Assembly (NCBI GenBank): GCA_017354895.1
Contig: CP071493.1
Location: 744,001-808,000 of the forward strand
Direction: 5' to 3'
DNA from: Podospora comata
Taxonomy: Eukaryota > Ascomycota > Sordariomycetes > Sordariales > Podosporaceae
DNA: 64,000 nucleotides
Under the pieces are notes generated by a model. It saw nothing but the letters and a program-made list of their open reading frames with translations, did no database searches and had not been told where the DNA came from. Positions 10,901 to 22,759 of this stretch are shown one piece after another; positions within the stretch are counted from its first letter, which is position 1; each line of letters opens with the position of its first letter. The translations under genes were made by a program, and so were the position numbers.

Positions 10901-13900
10901 GTGGGAGGCGAGACAGGGCAAGGCCACCGTTGTTGTTTGGAGAGGGATTGGTGGTGAGAGAGAGGTAGATGTTGGAGATTTGATGTGGTGATGTGTATGA
11001 TGAGGGAGGATGTGAGGTTGAAAGAAGAAAGAGGGTTTACTCATACATGGGAATAACAATAGAATTCCATGGTTGATGATGAAGACGGCATGCCTATGTA
11101 GCGGTCCGTATAGATACACTGATCAAGGCATGATCGAGATTCTGTAAGAAAGGTAGGGACGCCTGGGCAGGCTGTTGTCAAAAGGCTGAGATGGTTTCAT
11201 CGATATGTAGAGCAGAGAGGAGGCCCGAGCTAAAGTGGATTCGTACATCCTCGATTGCCTCTCTGGTTGACCATGACACCAAGATCTCGAAAACCTCGTG
11301 GGATGATCTGGGGCTGTGGGTAAACTGCGAGGCCTTTTTATTACTGAGCTCTGCGATCTTTGAGGAACAGTGTTCAGAAGAAGAGCCTAGGGTGTTAAAT
11401 GTATATGCCGAGTAGTAGTATTGAGAATGGCAGTCAAAAAACAATGATGACGATCTATTTTGACAAGTTTTACACTCTGCTACAGCAACAGGCTTCTCAC
11501 ATTTATCTTGATATCTTCCTCTGAATCAAGCCAGAGGTCAGGTTAGAAATGAGTCTCTGTCACGTCATAACAGTGCCAGGCTGTCAATCAGCTTGTCATG
11601 CCCAGCACAGATTGAATGTGATTTATGACTAGAACCCTTACAACAACTTGAAGTCTTCAGGTCACCGAAAGGTTGGCTGTTTATAGCTCGTCATTGCAGC
11701 ATCAACCTCGGGGCTATCTACCTAGCCATCTGACTTAAACGTAATAAGGCCCTTTAGACGACACCAACAATATTCCCAACTACTATGATACATTATTCTC
11801 CTAAATGATGACAGACCTGAGTCAACCCACCTCCCTACCTCAAGCACTCACTCTGAGGCCAACCAGGGTTGGGGTCCACACCCCTTCCGCCCAATTCAGG
11901 GGTAACTCTCCCCCCTTTTCAGTCCAAACTCCATGATGCCAAGCCTCCCGAGGAGTAACATCGTTACTCCCGCCCCATCAATAAGACAGGCAAGACAGAC
12001 ACAATAGTCGTCTAGCCGAGGAGACTTACGCAGTCAGAATCGAGTGGCATACCTACTCCTCTCTCTCAAGAATGACCGGCTTCCTCCATGACGCACGTTT
12101 TGGCCTGTCCAACCTTCGGCAGTTGGCATCCCCCGTAAAAGAAGTTACCGAAAGAAAGTCAGGAACAGATCGGCCAGAAAGTGCACCTTTGGGTCGTCTT
12201 CGTCGTCATCATCATCAGGATACGAAGCGGCTGTGCTGTTGATTATTCCGGGTAGACTTCCCCAATAAATCATCAGATCTGAGCTTTTGTTGAACAAAAA
12301 GGTCTCGAGCGTTCGATTTCGGATGTTGTTGGCCCTGGAGTTACGCCCGCTTTCACAAACCACCAGACAGGTATCGTGGCAAGGTCTCCATCACTTCGGA
12401 TTCCTGACCTGAACTATAGCTAACCCGGGTGGTTCCAAAGTGAGGTACGTGTTTGTGTAGCAAGCGTGATACGAGATGACGCAGGTAAGCCGGGCAGCCA
12501 GTGGATGACAGCTACCTGCCTATCCGAGTGTAAAATGACGGCCTAAAAGTCTCAAGTCAGCTTGCCCTCACGGGGCTGGATGACAATGTCAAAGTAAAGA
12601 AAACTGCACAACATGATGCCCAACCCAGCTTCAACTCTCACCACAACCCTGGTTATCCAAACCATAACCTCGTGAAATCGATTTGATGGTTGGCGATTGT
12701 TATCGTCAGAGACCTTATACGAGGGGGGTGCGATTCCTTCTTCAAAACATACAAGGTCTCCAACATTTGCCACGTACCTGCTCTGCCAATTGGTAGAGTT
12801 ACCGGTCTGCTGCGTCGGCTGTTGTTGATTGATTGATAGGGCCAAAATGGAAAAGAGGAAACGGTAAATATGGCCCGCGGACTCGGGTTTGGTTAACTTC
12901 TTGTTGCGTTGTGAAACATACAGACAGAGACGTGTGCGTGTGTGTGGTCTGCAGGAGAAAAGAACAAGGCGAGACAGACATCATCATCAAGAAAAAAGGT
13001 TGGCGCGGAGAACCCGACTCGGCTGTTAGATTTCGTGGGGGGAAATCATGCAACGCTGAAAAGGAAAACCCGATCCCGTGAGCCAGGTCGCGGTCATCAG
13101 GTTGAAATGCATGTGTCCGTAAAAGCAGGCACAGCTGAGAAGGTGGTAGGTACCTGACACACACAAAGACCCATAGGGCGCAACCCGTTGTTGGTGAGAT
13201 CATGGTTGGTGGCTGAGAAGCGATTGGAAGAAACCGTCTTTCCGGTTTCCGATCCCATACCAGCTGTGCGGACTCTGTCGCCCAGCATAATATCTGCCAG
13301 TCGGGAGACTGCCCGTTTAGAGGTTGCATATGTGGCGTTGATGGCCTATAGGTAGTCAATATCAGCGATAACAGCCCTACGCTTCAACAATGTAGCCGAA
13401 GAGACGAACCACGGAGAAATCCCGAGAAATACGAGGTTGCCAAAAAGCCCATGTGAATTTCCCCCCCCGCCTGTCTATCCGATTGTCTGTGAAGACGCCA
13501 GCGTCAGAAGCCCCCTTTTCCTCTACCGTGACCGAACCGTCCATCTAGACAACCCCAAAAAAAGAAACTATCTACATCGTACAGCCCGACCCAATGCCGT
13601 TCTCTCCTGACCCTCCATTTTGTCAAGGTTCCAAAGACGCCCTGTGGTTACCTGTCCAAACACAAAATTCGCGCAAGCCAGAATATGCAAGACATCAATC
13701 ATCCCGGGATTTAAACGCCAAGTCCAAGCCCCCTGAAAAGAAAAACAAAAGAAAACAAACATCAGAACCGTCAACAACCATGCAGCCCTCCTGCACAGAT
13801 CCCAAAGAAGATGCCTGGCAGGAGTCGTGTCGTACGCCTCCGCCCAAGATAACCAATGAAATCCGGCCTATCAAACGCCCGCGGCTCTGTCCAATGCCGT

Positions 13901-13990
13901 AGTCGCGGGCGGTAAGAAGCGATGTCGTAGTGGTTCTCTGCATTGATTGCAGCTGCCACGGGTGGTGTCTTCACCGACCTCCGCGGAACC
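10901..13990. other. Gene-poor spacer
   Basis: About 3.1 kb between the GRF copy B start and the chitinase-like stop codon. Many short frames occur, the longest 186 codons at 12799-13359 (-), but their residues are biased and match no family I know. There is no repeat structure, terminal inverted repeat or RNA gene that I can see. Confidence 0.45.
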
Positions 13991-15287
13991 TCAAGAACTG
14001 TGAAGCGTCCTAAACCCGGCTGTGATCAAGCTCCTCTTACTGTCTTTGGAGTCCGAGGGTGCGCTCCAGTAGAAGAGTCCCTGCGTAAAGTCGGTCAGTT
14101 ATGTTTCACCAGGGGAGAGAATGTTGGCTATAGGCTTACTCCGAGACCTTTCTGCTTGCAAAATGTAGCTTTGATCTTCACCGTGTCCGGATTGTCGTAG
14201 GTAACGAACCCGCCATCACCACCAACACATTGTGCTGCCACGGCACGCTTGTCCACCTGCTCTTTGGTGCCTTTCCTGGGAAGCTGACTGTAGTCAAAGG
14301 ATCCATCTTCACCCCCAGCACCCCTATTCTTGTACCCCGGGCCTGTGACGTTGAGAAAGCTTCGCCCAAAGCATGGAATGCCCAGAAGGATCTTGTTCGC
14401 AGGAACTCCCGAAGCCATCAAAAATTGGACACCGGACGCCCCCGATTCTTCATCCTTGCTCATCGAATACAGCTGGGCATGGTGGCCACCTTTGGGAGTC
14501 CATGTACCGAAGAAATCGTAGGCAACGAGGTTGATTGCATCAAGGTACTCGGACGCTCGCCCATGGTCGATGTTCTGAAGGACAGCTCGAGCTGCAGGCA
14601 GGGCAGCGGTGAGCAGATAATGGTCCTCGGGTAGATGGAGTCGAATTGCTGCCATGAGGGCGAGGAAGTCATTGCCTTGCTGCGGATTGCAAGGATATTC
14701 CCAGACAACTAGGTTGGTTAGCTACAAGAACGCGGGATAAAATGAGGTCATCATTGACCGCTAGAGGCGAGCAGCGGTGAAGCTGTAAGTTTGTGTGCAG
14801 GAAAGGTTGGGGGTCACGTACTGTCAATGCCGTCAAGGCCTGATGCTTCCACCAGCCCTCGGGCCGAGCGGGCAAAATTGTCACGGAGTATAGTGCTTGA
14901 CGCCACAATGGGAAATGTCTCAGCTGATGCTCCTCCGCCAATAGACAAAATCACTTGTAAGTGAGGATATCTTTGCTTCAGATGCATCAACGATCCCAGA
15001 GCACCCTGAACACCATCGCAAGGTGCTCGAGCATCTGCCCACTCGTCACTGAGCTGGTAAACCCCGTGTCAGCCTGTCTGTCTTTGTACACTCGAGGAGT
15101 ATGAACTTACGAAAACTCCTCCGTCAGCTGTCACGTTGGCGAAAGCGTAGTAGACTCTGTTGATGCATCCGTAGTTCAGGGCGCCGGGGGTGTCTCCTTT
15201 GTAAAGCCTATTGTTCGGCCAATACACGGCATTGGTGTACATGACATTGGAGGCATTTGCTATGCGAGACTTTCGGGAGGAAGACAT
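13991..15287 (-). CDS. GH18 chitinase-like protein, intracellular, altered catalytic motif
   Basis: Related to enzymes that cleave chitin beta-1,4 links. Exons 15287-15111, 15053-14822, 14708-14140 and 14080-13991 give 355 residues; introns are 57, 113 and 59 nt. Hallmarks in order: NAVYWPNNRLY near the start, VILSIGGGAS (the SxGG strand), LDGIDIVWEYP (132-142), NLVAYDFFGTW, LGIPCFGRSF and GLFYWSAPSD at the end. E140, the family's proton donor, is present. The consensus DxxDxDxE reads D133-x-x-D136-x-V138-x-E140, so the Asp that normally positions the substrate amide is Val. The codon lies just after an intron junction, and no other acceptor there keeps the WEYP frame. There is no signal peptide, carbohydrate-binding module or GPI tail. 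Activity may be reduced or lost. Confidence 0.9.
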
Positions 15288-18200
15288 GATGTTCTGTTGC
15301 TGATCGAGTTTGTAAGTCTGAAAGTGTAGTAGTAGTGCTTGGTGCGTGGACAGCAGAGAGGGAAATCAACCACAGAGATGTCTACTCTTTAAGAACCAGG
15401 TGAACAAGGAAATATCCGCGTTTCTGAGACAGAGACTTCTGCCAGCTCATTTTGACCTCTGAGGTGTCGGGAGCTGCGGTCGGGCATCAAGGGGGTGGAC
15501 GACGACTTTCCCGGAGTGTATTCTTATACCTAGCTACATGGCTGATGGGACGAGTGGGAAAGCAGCTCGAGGTGAGTCGCCTGCCTGCCTACCCAAGCTC
15601 GGTGGAGCCATACAGGGCTATCGAAGATTGAGTTGAGAAAAGGGAAGCTGCATGACATAATTTGCTGGGGGGAGGCTGGTCGATGACCGGGCGATCAAGG
15701 ATACAATGGGCCATCTGTCGGAACAAGACCACAGCTTGTGGCAGTAATGCAGCAGGGATATAAAAGACGGGTGTTGAATCTCTGGTGACGAGTACCAGCT
15801 GAGACGATCCAGCGCGGGATGTGAAGGAGAAAAAAAGAGACTGAGATGTAACATGATGATTTTCCTGCTCCGTCCACGGTTCCGCGGGTCCATGCCACTT
15901 GAGCTTGACCTTGGTGTTTCTTGCCGGATGGTAGCAACGAGGAGCCCTCTTAGCGGCAGTTGGAGATTCACCAAGGAGTACTCGCTCCGAATCCACCATG
16001 GGCTCTGGCTGCCGATTTCCGTACGGATAATCACGCTGGCTGCCGTTTTCACGGCTTCCTGTAGCTCCAACGCTGGCCATCCAATCATCTCAGTTAGTCG
16101 GCGGTGAGCGCACACGACCAGCCGAGCAAAAGCACGGCTGGTGTAAAAAAGCGCGAACTGGGTGCTATAAATGGCAATTCTTGCTTGAGGTCAAGAGGAC
16201 ACGTGAGAGGGAGAAAGAGAGAGAGAGACATGTCGGTGAGAAGATGGTCGAGAATGGGGTCTTGGTGAGTTGAGCCCTTGGCACCGTTCGACTCCATCTC
16301 GCCTAGGATTTTCGCCGTTGTTCTGTCGTCTCCCGAGGCTCACCTCAACGGCGGACCGGGATGCCGGGGGATTAGGGCTCGTGGAATCGCTAGCAGAATA
16401 CAATGGTTCGCTCGTCTCTTACATGTGCCGCACATGGTAGTATCGACATCTTGGTTGCAACTAGGTACGCATGGTGCAAAACCTAAACCCTAGACCTAGA
16501 GACATGACGATAAGTAGCTGTCTTGGCTCTGACCATGGCCCACCATGCACCATCGACGAGTGAGGAGAGGAAGAATGAGGTCTCTGGCCAGTCACCGAGT
16601 CGTCAATTGTTTCAATTCAGACGTCTCCGGAGTGACATGTCGTCCTGTCTGTCTTGCTCGGGCATCTTCGACCAAACGCGTGTTGCGCCTATGCAAGTCT
16701 GATATTGGGCCAAAGCAAGGCGCGGGGGTTATCCTGTATCTTTTGATCAATAATAGAAAAAGATGTCCCTGAAGGAGTCAAGACAGGAGAAAAAGGATTG
16801 GATTGCTGTGGCTGTGGGTGAGATCCTTCCTTCGAGGTGTGCCAAAAGTGAAGTTGGTCGAAAGCCTAAATCCCTGTTAGTCATCACCTACGCAATCAAT
16901 TTGGCGGGCTTCCAGAAGACTTCCATATCTTTTGCCTAACGGAGGTTTTTTACGGAGTAGCTTTCCAACCCCCGCTCTCTCCAGCACCCGTAACCCAAAC
17001 CCCAACACAGCCTCTTCACCTCACAGACCTGACGGTGAAAATTTCAACTTTTGCTCAATTGAGGGCTGTATTGACTGTGGGTCAGCCCAATCAGGTGTTC
17101 GCACCAACAGACCTCTCCTGTATGTGCCAGCTCTTCGTCCAGCCCAACTGTATATGTACCAACTGCAGTGTGTAACAGGTCGAACCCAGCCCTGCTAGGA
17201 CTGCTGCAAGTCATACCCAGGCGCAGGGGTCAGATGCTGAGTGATAGGGTGGGGAATATTTCACCTGCCCGCGCTTGGGCCCTGGATGACTTCAACCACG
17301 TCGTGGAAGTTGTTCCGATGGCTGACCTGCAGCAGAGAGTGTGACCAGTTCAGCCAAAAGATTGGAATAGGGCATCGATGGCCCTTGGCACCCTCCCACG
17401 GGCGGTGATGTCAGCGCGAAAAAGTTGTCGGCTTCTTTTTGTGGCTGCTGGGCATCCACATGCCCAGATGGCCGGTGAGGCTTCTGATATCTCGAGATAC
17501 ATGTCGTCTTCTGCAGCCGGCCGGCTCCCAAGTATAGTTTCACGCAGAAAGACAGGGCACGCTCCTTGCATAAACTATCGGGCTCTCCCACACCCTTCCT
17601 CAGCTGTGATGCACGCCGGTGAAGGGTAAAGTGCCGGTCACCTGCACCCTCAGTGCTCCACGTGTTCAGGGGGTTGATGTTTTCTCGCTTGCCATCCCGA
17701 ATTCAAGATGTCTATTCAAGACAACTCAGAGTGAGGCTGGATTCGGAGAAATAGAGAGAGTCAGAGCCACATCAACCAAAACATAACCATAGCAGGGGAA
17801 TGCAGAGTGCCTTTTGACGATGTCACAGCACTTGGATGCTCGGGTAAGCACATGCTTCCAAGATCACGCCCATCAAAACCAGCTAGAATCCGGGCGGAAA
17901 CACATTTTGAGCTCTGGGCCGTTCCGAAGGGCCATATCTGTCGTACCGAAGTGTACTTAGCCACTCAACTATGCCGAGTCGAACATTTGCCCTCAGCATC
18001 AGTCCAGGTGCACAACACAGTCCATATATCTATCATCACCGATCGTGTTTCAGCTAATCCCAGTCCTGATTCACAACTCTTATACGGCGCTTTGGGATCA
18101 ACCACGTGAAAATACACCCCACGGTCTGTACCGACCGGGCCGTGCCCTCGCCGGCGCCGTGACATTCCCAACCGGGGAGGAAAGTGCACAAACCGCCTAG

Positions 18201-19285
18201 CCCTGTGCTCGTATGGCGGCCGAGTGTTACACCGAGAGCTCCACCGACAGGTGCATCAGCACCGATAGTAGGACCCGACCGAGTGTTGTGTACGAGGAAG
18301 TACCACCTCAAGGGCCGATAAGGGGTGCCTAGTTTCTGTCAAGCAAGCCATGCCATCTCAGGTTCTCAAATTCAAGTCAAAATGAATGGTAAGGCTGAGC
18401 GTTTCAAAACAAGACGGCGGGTCTGGGTGGCTTAAGTTGAACTTCTCGGTCCGATGGAGGATGAAAGGTCAACCTGCCACTTGGCTGATCCGCCTAGTTC
18501 TTTTCACTCTAGTGCTTCACATGGTCTGGATATTTCAGAATCAGAATGTCTGTATGAAGTGTAGTGTGTTGGGTTGAAACAAGTAACGTGGAGCTTTGAA
18601 AGTAGGAAACCTACAGTCTGTAAAACCTCGCTTTAATATGAACCTCACATATCCCGCTAGTTCGATCTTTTCCAACGGATTAATTGATACCAGCTGAAAT
18701 CAATAACCTGTCTGGTCTGGATATCACTGTCGAAGGATGCTATAATGCAGTTGAAAAGCATATATAAAAGAGAATTCACGTGATGCCCAAAGCCATGTAA
18801 GCGGTTGGACAGAACGTCAAAGAAGCTCCCGCTTGCTGAGCCACATGGTGGTGGGGTTATCACCACCTCCGTCCTGCGTGCTGATAGGCGCGCCGAGGCA
18901 GGTGCGCTCGGCAGCCTGGCGATATCCCGATAGCGCTGGCGGGGACGCCACTGGTGGGTGGGCTGTCGCAAGTCGCGGCCGGGGAGGCAAGCACCTCCAT
19001 CCCTCATGATCAACCTTGGCGCCTCAACACCTCCTAGCTCTTGCCAGCTCTACTCCGTACTTTTGTCCCCTTCCTCAACAACGACAGCGAGTGTCATTTA
19101 CGACTCTGATCAACACCATCCATACAATTTAATTTCGGATCGCACTCGAAAGATTCACCTCCGCTCCGGATCCAACCCCGCTCCGAGCTACGATCCGTTA
19201 TCAGGCGTCATCGCGACAAGCGCCCTTTACCCCGAACGAACGACCACATCCCATCACTTAGTGACACACATCCTCACCTTCGCCC
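15288..19285. other. Divergent spacer between chitinase-like gene and DSK2
   Basis: About 4.0 kb that must hold both promoters. Minus-strand frames at 15589-16115 are open for 163-165 codons but lack a domain, and their codon third bases are not biased as in the real genes nearby. Other short frames look random. No tRNA or repeat was found. Confidence 0.45.
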
Positions 19286-20686
19286 ATGGCCGACAACACC
19301 GAGGCGGGCAGCGACGCCCAGATAACCTTCAAGGTCAAGGCGTCCAACGACAAAATGCACACCATCACCATGTCCGAGTCGGCCACCGTGTTAGACCTCA
19401 AGACAAAGCTAGCCGGCCCCGACTTCGAGAACATCCCAGCCGCCAACCAGCGCCTTATCTACTCCGGGCGTATCCTCAAGGATGCGGATGCCCTGAGTGT
19501 CTACAAGATCAAGAATCTTAACACGATCCATTTAGTCAAGTCGGCACAAAGCAATGCCGCTGCCTCGTCCTCTGCGTCGACGTCGACACCAACACCACCA
19601 GCCGTTCCCCAGAATATGGCTGCCGGAACTCCAGCCAGTAACATTCTCGCTGGACTCACAGGCGCCAGATTTGCTGGCCATGCCCCTCTGCCGAATCGGG
19701 ATCTCTTTGGGGCTGACGGTGGTGTAAGTTTCCCTCTAAATCTTTTGCCGGGCGTGGCTAACAGCGTGTAATAGATGGGTGCGCCTCCCAGCGAAGACCA
19801 AATGGCCGACATGCTATCCAACCCAGCCATCGCACAGAGCATGAACGAAGCCCTCAACAACCCAGCCTTTGTTGAGCACATGATCCAGTCGAACCCAATG
19901 TTGGCCAATGTGCCCAATGCGCGCGAGTTGCTCCAGTCACCGGCCTTCCGACAGATGATGACAAACCCCGAAGCAATCCGAATGGCGGCCAGGATGCGGA
20001 GACTAGCCGGAGGTCAAGGGCCTGCGGCTTTCCCAGCGCCCGGTGTCACCGACACAACACCGGCTGGTGCGGCAGGTAGTGAGGGTGCGAATGCCGCCCA
20101 GAATCCGTTTGGTGCTTTTCCTGGCCTCTTTAACAATCTCCCTGGCGCCGTTGGTGCTTCTGGAAACGATCCTTTTGCTGCCCTGTTTGGCGGTATGAGT
20201 CCCTGGGGTGCACCTCCTGCGGGGGCAACGCCCTCGACTCAGAGTGCTGGTCAGGCGAACCCGGCGTCACCAGCTGCTGGGGCCGCGGCGGGGGTCTCTC
20301 CAGACGGCCAAGCACAGGGTGCTCAGGCGCCGCCGGTCAACCCCTTTGCTGCTCTGTTCGGCGCTCCGGCAGCGGGAGCGGGAGCAGGGGGTGCTGGTGC
20401 GGGTGCTGCCAACCCATTCGGCATGTCTGCCGAAGAGCTCGCTCAGATGAGACAAGCCCTCCAAGGGCTGGGAGGTTTGGGCGGATTGGGCGGATTGGGC
20501 GGGCTGGGTGCATTTGGCGCGCCACCAGCATCTGTTGATAACAGACCACCTGAGGAGAGATATGCTGAGCAACTGCGGCAGCTGAACGACATGGGATTTT
20601 TTGACTTTGACAGAAACGTGGCAGCCTTGCGCAGGAGTGGCGGCAGTGTTCAGGGTGCTATTGAGCATTTGCTCAGTGGGCCGTAA
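19286..20686 (+). CDS. DSK2: Ubiquilin-type proteasome shuttle, Dsk2
   Basis: Carries ubiquitinated proteins to the proteasome. Exons 19286-19723 and 19775-20686 give 449 residues; the 51-nt intron has GTAAGT, CTAAC and TAG. Residues about 11-88 are a ubiquitin-like domain (ITFKVK, then LIYSGRILKD and LNTIHLVKS). An STI1-type region follows from about residue 150 (MLSNPAIAQSMNEALNNPAF and NPEAIRMAARMRRL), then a Gly/Ala/Pro-rich linker with GLGGLGGLGG repeats. The C-terminal UBA domain (about 405-447) has LNDMGFFDFDRNVAALRRSG and AIEHLL. Domain order and length are normal for fungal Dsk2. The NPFAALFG motif occurs more than once in the linker, as in homologues. The role in ER-associated degradation is known for yeast and inferred here. 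Confidence 0.96.
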
Positions 20687-21030
20687 TTGGGGTAGCCGGA
20701 AAGAAACCAACCCGTACCATTATTTTATTGAGAAGATTATGTAGGCCGTCGTGCTTCTGATGTGATAACATTCGGGTTTGAGAGCAGCACATCTTTAGCC
20801 AGAAAGCGAAGCTGTAATTCTGAGCTGGAGTGAAGCCTCGGGCAGTCATGAATGGAAGCGCGTTTCGAGGTAGTATCGGCAAAGATGACAAGTTTTTTAA
20901 TGTAAAGACAATTGACATTACCCTTTGGCCAAATCATTTGTTGTAAATCATGATGTAACTAAATATTCTGCTTTGTGATCTATCCCTAACGCCCTGCCTG
21001 CTTTTTCCTTTGTCTCTCCAAACAATCCCT
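20687..21030. other. Convergent 3' spacer
   Basis: About 340 bases between the stop codons of DSK2 (+) and the Mpv17-family gene (-). It probably holds both 3' ends. Nothing else is seen. Confidence 0.5.
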
Positions 21031-21653
21031 CTACGCCATCTTGACCGCCTCCTCCTGCGGCGGCACCGCCTCCGTCCCCGCGGAGCTGTTGAGAAAACTG
21101 AGATAGCAGTTCCACCCTATGCTGATGACATTGACAAACAGGACCCTGTGCTGGAGCGGGACAAACTTGAAGTTGACAAGCTGGACGAACGGCCAGATGA
21201 GGTAGTTTGCCGACAGGGCGGGCCAGTACGAAGACGAGAGCTTTTCGGTCACGGACCCCCCTTCGAGGACAGCCATGGAGGAGAGGAAGATGCCGATGAA
21301 GGTCGGGGCGAAGAGGCCCTGGTCGGCGGCCACGCGGGCGAGGATGGTGCGGTTTGGGGAGGAGGGGAACCTGACGTGGGACTGGAGGAGGCGGAACCAG
21401 GTTGTTGCTGCTGGGCCGAAGACTAGACCGCCGTAGGAGGCCATTCGGGCTGTGCGGAGGAGGTCGTGGTTTGCGAGGCCGCGGTGCTCGACGAGTTGCT
21501 GGGCGGTGATGTCGCCTATGCCGAAGAGGAGGGAGGTGGTGAGGGATTGGGTTAGGAGGGGGCGGGAGGCGAGGCGGGCTTGGTACCTTTTGAGTTGGGT
21601 TAGTTTTTGTTTTTTGGGAGGATGGGTGGAAGGAGGACATACCAGGCGAGCAT
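21031..21653 (-). CDS. Mpv17/PMP22-family membrane protein
   Basis: Small integral membrane protein of mitochondria or peroxisomes; the best-known members are Sym1/Mpv17 (inner mitochondrial membrane channel) and PMP22. Two exons, 21653-21643 and 21586-21031, give 188 residues; the intron is 56 nt with GTATGT and AAG. The first exon holds only 11 coding bases (MLA plus part of W), and joining gives [20 protein letters not shown], a standard family start. Family signatures are [10 protein letters not shown], then [40 protein letters not shown] and the C-terminal [13 protein letters not shown]. About four membrane segments are expected. A few hydrophilic residues ([13 protein letters not shown]) end the protein. 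The organelle cannot be settled from sequence. Confidence 0.93.
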
Positions 21654-22759
21654 TTTGGCGGTTTGGAGGGGGGGAAGGTGGGGGGAGGGGGGAAATGGGT
21701 GTTATCGGAGTGAGGGTAAGAGGTGAGGTTGAAGTTGAGGAAGATAAGTGAGCGAGGCACAGATTTGGTGATTGTAGATCTTTCTTGGCGGAGGGGTGAG
21801 ATTTCGACCAGGAAATACAACAACAACAAAATGTAGATTGAAAAAAATCGTGTATCAGTAGTCAATAAGTCAAGGACAAATTGCTGTAAAATCCAGGTGA
21901 TTTGTCGATATCAGATGAACCGTCCCTGTAGTATTCAGATGACGCTGGTGAAGATCCAAGCTGTTGAACAGAACTGCCCCGCGGTTGGGTTTCGATATCA
22001 AGGACAAAACCAGTGCAACGTTGGTTGAACAGCAGAGCTATAGGCAGCTCTGAGAGAGATAGATCCAAGTATTTAAGAAACCCCAAGCCCCAATGATCAG
22101 CAAGGGCAGAAAAACTCCCAACGCGCTGCCAGGAATCTCCCCTCCCCACGCAGTCTCGGTTGAGATGATCACCGTTGGCTCACCAGTAAAAAAAGCACTA
22201 CAAACCGCCCACGAGACCTGCTGAAAAATGGGCCACCACAGCCCAATCCAGTTACTCCGACAGCATCCCGCCAAGGGCATCCGCGTCTTTCGGCACATCC
22301 CCGGCGGCGGCGAGACCTAGGGTCTTGGGCGTGGGGGCTTACAAGATTTCTGGACCTCGTGGTATAGGACATCCAAACCCAGCCTTGCGGTAACAACACC
22401 ATGTCCAGATGAATATTTTTACCCGCCACTATGGACCAAGAAATCAATTCTCAAGCTGGGCTGTGTTAAACCATGCTTGGTCCAGAATGGGCTCCATGAA
22501 CTTGTGTTCATGCTCCCACCGGGATCATCGATGAGCAACGGCCGACACCATCATCCCAACTTTGTTGCCCCTGCGCAAAATGGCGCCACAGATGTCCATT
22601 ATCCTGGATGGGCTATTAAACAAGAACACGCTTGCTGTATGATCGGTTTCACATAGTCCTAATTTTTCCAAATAATAATCCTTCCCTTTCCAGTCTTCCA
22701 ACGCCCCGCCAGCCACTAATATCCACGCTCAGCCGACCTCCAGAAATCCAAGAGCCGCT
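21654..22759. other. Spacer between the Mpv17-family gene and UAP1
   Basis: About 1.1 kb. It contains the Mpv17-family promoter and, on the same strand, the 3' end of the UDP-GlcNAc pyrophosphorylase gene. The part near 21660-21760 is G-rich on the plus strand. No gene was recognised. Confidence 0.45.

Noticed and set aside
12799-13359. A 186-codon minus-strand frame
   Set aside because: Residue mix is that of random sequence, with low-complexity THTHTS; no recognised family.
15589-16115. Two overlapping minus-strand frames of 163 and 165 codons upstream of the chitinase-like gene
   Set aside because: Both stay open over the same bases, third-base use is unbiased, and no domain is seen.
17170-17190. 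GGGTTCGACC on the minus strand, like a tRNA box B
   Set aside because: No box A and no cloverleaf in the flanking bases.
20948-21865. A 305-codon minus-strand frame rich in Pro and Arg
   Set aside because: It overlaps the Mpv17-family gene in another frame, and its residues are those of a shadow frame.
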